From Bosea sp. 29B (lineage in GTDB: Bacteria; Pseudomonadota; Alphaproteobacteria; Rhizobiales; Beijerinckiaceae), in NCBI RefSeq assembly GCF_902506165.1, contig NZ_LR733817.1:2263408-2327407 (forward strand): a stretch of DNA of 64,000 nt, read 5' to 3'. The first letter of the stretch is position 1; each line of letters starts with the position of its first letter. Shown piece after piece: positions 61,610-64,000 of this stretch. The notes beneath the pieces were generated by a model. It saw only the letters and a list, made by a program, of their open reading frames with translations. It did no database searches and was not told the DNA's origin. Position numbers and translations under genes: made by a program.

Positions 61610-62482
61610 ATGTATCTGCGCATTCGCCACGCGACGACCTATCGCTACGCCGAGCCGGTCGTCTTCGGCCCGCATCGACTGATGCTGCGTCCGCGCGATT
61701 CCTTCGATCTGCGCGTCCTCGACACCGCGATCGCGATCTCGCCGCCGGCCGCGCTGCGCTGGATGCACGATGCCTATGGCAACCCGGTCGCCATGGCGAG
61801 CTTCGCTGGCCCGTCGGACACGCTCGAGGTTGTCAGCGAGCTCGTCGTCCAGCGCTTCGGCTCGGCGCTACCGCGCTCGAAGGTCGAGCCTGACATAGAG
61901 AGCTCCGAGGTCAACTACACGCCGGCCGAGCGCGCCGTGCTCCAGCCCTATCTCGACCTCGCCGCCGCCGATCCCGACGGAGCGCTCGATGCCTGGCTGC
62001 AGGCGTTCCGGGGCCGGCTCAACGGCGGCCATCTGCTGCGCGCCCTGGCGCATGAGATCAATGCCGGCCTGAGCTATGCCGTGCGCTTCGACGAGGGGAC
62101 CCAGCATCCGCTCGACACGCTGCGGGCGGGGGCGGGATCCTGCCGCGACTTCGCCTGGCTGTTCATCGAACTGGCGCGCCGTCTCGGCTTCGCGGCGCGC
62201 TTCGTCACCGGCTATATCCATGATCGCTCGCCGCAGGGCGGGGCGATGACCTCCGTGGCCGGGTTGACCCACGCTTGGGCCGACGTCTTCATCCCCAATG
62301 ATGGCTGGGTCGAGTTCGATCCGACCAACGACCTCGTCGCTGACCGGCAATTGCTGCGGGTCGCGGTCGCGCGGGTGCCGCAGGACGCGTCGCCAGTGTC
62401 GGGGAGCTATGTCGGGCCGACCGGCGCCTTCCTCGGACTCAGCGTCGGCGTCGAGATCACGCCGGTCGACAAGCTGGGCTGA
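61610..62482 (+). CDS. transglutaminase-like cysteine protease-fold protein
   Basis: This 290-aa protein has the bacterial transglutaminase-like N-terminal domain (MYLRIRHATTYRYAEPVVFG, PHRLMLRPR). The catalytic core follows, with Cys in GAGSCRDFAWLFIELARRLG (about 176-195), His in GLTHAWADVFIPNDGW and Asp in EFDPTND. Cys, His and Asp of the triad are all present. Such proteins are thought to act as peptidases rather than cross-linkers in bacteria; the substrate is unknown. The ATG at 61610 has GGAG 6 nt upstream. Its last 76 nt overlap the convergent kinase gene. Confidence 0.85.
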   Translation: MYLRIRHATTYRYAEPVVFGPHRLMLRPRDSFDLRVLDTAIAISPPAALRWMHDAYGNPVAMASFAGPSDTLEVVSELVVQRFGSALPRSKVEPDIESSEVNYTPAERAVLQPYLDLAAADPDGALDAWLQAFRGRLNGGHLLRALAHEINAGLSYAVRFDEGTQHPLDTLRAGAGSCRDFAWLFIELARRLGFAARFVTGYIHDRSPQGGAMTSVAGLTHAWADVFIPNDGWVEFDPTNDLVADRQLLRVAVARVPQDASPVSGSYVGPTGAFLGLSVGVEITPVDKLG

Positions 62483-64000
62483 GCCGCATCGTTTCGGCGC
62501 GGAGCGCCGTGGCTCAGGCGCCAGATGCCGAGGCTGCGACCCTGCGGCGGGCTGATCTCGACGGCTTCGATCTGCATCAGCAATCCCGCGAACAGGCGCG
62601 GCGGCGCGATCTGGATGGTGTCGCGGTCGGCGATGATGGCGATGTCGATGATGCCGTCGCCGGCCGCGGTCACGGCGAGTTCGAGGCCGATGCCCGGAGC
62701 TGTGCGCAGCACCCGGCTGACCACGTCGACGATCAGGAAGCCGAGCGGGATGATCCGGTCGATCGGCAGCGCGGCCTGCGTCTCGATGCGGCTCTCCAGC
62801 CGCTGACTGCGGGCGAGGATCAGGCTGGAGACCATCGCCACGACGTCGTCGAGGAAGAGATCGATGCGCACCGGCTGCATCTCGCCGTCGGCGAGCGTGA
62901 AGCGATAGGCGGCCGAAAGCACATGGACGCGGCACTCCGCATCCGAGAGCGCCATCCGCGCCTCGCCCCGATGGTCGCGCTTGGTCAGGCCGATATAGCT
63001 CTGCACCACCTGGAGGCTGTTCTTGACCCGATGGTGCAGCTCGCGGACCAGGAAGCGGTTGTCGTCGAGCGCGAGCCTGAGCTTGCTCTGGCGCACCTCC
63101 TGCTCGTCGACCATCGCATTGAAGGCCTCGGCGACGCTGCGGATGTCGCGCGGCATCTCGTCGGAGAGCGGGACGCGGGCACTGGCCGAGCTCGACCTCG
63201 CCCGGGCCGTCGCCTCGATGCCGCGCAGCCAGCGCACGCAATGCTGGTCGATAGCCTTCATATAGACCAGGCCGAGTAGAGTCAGCGTCAGCAGGGGGGC
63301 GAGCAGCAGGATGTAGAACTGTGTCCTCGCGGCTTGCTCTGCCGTGCCGTCGAAACTCACCACGACATAGAGATCCGGTTCGGCCACCATGCGGGCGGCG
63401 TAGGTCCGGCTTGGTCCGGCCCGGCTCGGAGCAGCCCAATGTGCGGTCGGCTCGGGTACGGTCTCGGCCTTCGGAAGCCAGGATGCGTCGGCTTGCGCGC
63501 CGCCGCGCGCGACCACAACGTCGCCGCCGCGTCGGAGCAGCGCCGCCATCATGCCTTTGTCGCTGCTGCCGAGGTCGAAGGTGTCGTCGAGCGGATCCGG
63601 CTTGGTGAGCAGGAGCGCATCGCCCCCATCGAACTCGCTGTAGATGGCAAGATAGGAGCGGCCGGCGATCGTGACCTGATCATAGCGGGCCTTGGTGAAC
63701 TCGGTGCCGCCCCAGAGCTTGATGGGAAGGCGCGTGGCAAGCTGGTTCGCCACGGCTGTGAGCTCGGTGCGTGGGATGCTGCCGTCGAGCCCGCCGATAC
63801 AGTCCGGCTGGCCGGAGACCCGCAGCAGCAGTGACTCGTAGCCGGAGACCGCGGCGATTGCCTTCTCGGCGATGCGTTCGCAACTGTCTGCGGGCGGCGC
63901 TGCCGCCCGGATCGCGGTTGAACTGGCGACGAGCGAGCGCAGTGCGCCGCGATACCAGACGCGGGCGCGCACGGCGAAATCATCCGCTGTGCGCGCCTGC
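62407..64000 (-). CDS. sensor histidine kinase (HisKA_2 type) with degenerate ATPase domain, partial
   Basis: The gene runs off the right edge; the frame is open to 64000, so the N terminus is missing. The visible about 530 residues comprise a periplasmic sensor region and a transmembrane helix (FYILLLAPLLTLTLLGLVYM, near 63260-63320). A HAMP-like linker and the HisKA_2 box VRELHHRVKNSLQVVQSYIG with its phospho-accepting His follow. The C-terminal domain lacks the usual ATP-binding boxes: the N-box position reads VDVVSRVLRTAPG with no Asn, and no DDGxG or GLGL is present. It ends GVISTPTLSPRKAPVGPT and overlaps the convergent transglutaminase gene by 76 nt. Confidence 0.75.
   Translation of the reverse strand, partial: QARTADDFAVRARVWYRGALRSLVASSTAIRAAAPPADSCERIAEKAIAAVSGYESLLLRVSGQPDCIGGLDGSIPRTELTAVANQLATRLPIKLWGGTEFTKARYDQVTIAGRSYLAIYSEFDGGDALLLTKPDPLDDTFDLGSSDKGMMAALLRRGGDVVVARGGAQADASWLPKAETVPEPTAHWAAPSRAGPSRTYAARMVAEPDLYVVVSFDGTAEQAARTQFYILLLAPLLTLTLLGLVYMKAIDQHCVRWLRGIEATARARSSSASARVPLSDEMPRDIRSVAEAFNAMVDEQEVRQSKLRLALDDNRFLVRELHHRVKNSLQVVQSYIGLTKRDHRGEARMALSDAECRVHVLSAAYRFTLADGEMQPVRIDLFLDDVVAMVSSLILARSQRLESRIETQAALPIDRIIPLGFLIVDVVSRVLRTAPGIGLELAVTAAGDGIIDIAIIADRDTIQIAPPRLFAGLLMQIEAVEISPPQGRSLGIWRLSHGAPRRNDAAQPSLSTGVISTPTLSPRKAPVGPT

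Noticed and set aside
61868..63439. A 523-codon minus-strand frame across the transglutaminase and kinase genes
   Set aside because: It is Arg/His-rich with no recognisable domain and is out of frame with the HisKA_2 kinase that explains the same DNA.

Overview
The window is about 64 kb of GC-rich chromosome from an alphaproteobacterium of the order Hyphomicrobiales (Rhizobiales), most likely Bosea or a close relative. The evidence is a GcrA cell-cycle regulator, the phoR-pstSCAB-phoU-phoB order, a double-length dCTP deaminase, a SbmA/BacA-like exporter, a CTTCACGCGAACCGG-type intergenic repeat common in rhizobia, and GGAAC-type candidate general-stress promoters. The genus is inferred from gene content, not from a marker comparison.

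Layout. 1-5.5 kb: an MFS transporter; an ABC-F ribosome-associated ATPase behind a 318-bp leader that encodes a 23-codon peptide and several hairpins; an LPG-synthase-like membrane protein; a LuxR-type regulator. 5.5-12 kb: a complete phosphate-starvation operon with a Pho box before pstS. 12-21 kb: a YnfA-like protein, a Nudix hydrolase, gcrA, the coupled argD-argF-hslO operon, convergent argE-apaG, dcd, a small lipoprotein, and tRNA-Gly(CCC).

21.3-33.8 kb is a genomic island beside the tRNA. It begins with an intact 1196-bp IS3-family element (IS407-like) and gene debris. It then carries ten same-strand genes: a stand-alone amino-acid adenylation enzyme, three methyltransferases, a glycosidase-fold protein, a PglD/NeuD-type acetyltransferase, an acyl carrier protein, an SDR reductase, a GNAT, and a SPINDLY-like glycosyltransferase. 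The right edge is two degraded, nested IS3 elements. The genes are AT-richer than their surroundings and look like a transferred pathway making an aminoacylated or acylated and methylated sugar for a glycoconjugate. This is the best candidate for an undescribed system in the window.

33.8-39.4 kb: a LysR regulator divergent from an iron-type alcohol dehydrogenase and phnDCE, then a metallophosphoesterase. This looks like a phosphonate or phosphite uptake locus with no recognisable C-P bond-cleaving enzyme. 39.4-44.3 kb: the prkA-yeaH-spoVR stress module on the minus strand. 44.5-51.5 kb: a 58-aa membrane protein and a SCO copper chaperone, a convergent membrane glycosyltransferase with an MshEN-like N terminus, a NitT/TauT-type ABC transporter operon preceded by two identical GntR-like operator sites, and a small lipoprotein. 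51.6-64 kb: gyrB and recQ, then a periplasmic protein, an FMN reductase, a PmtA/KsgA-like methyltransferase, a Crp/Fnr regulator, a fused ABC exporter, a small putative stress protein, a transglutaminase-like protein, and a partial sensor histidine kinase with a degenerate ATP-binding domain that runs off the right edge.
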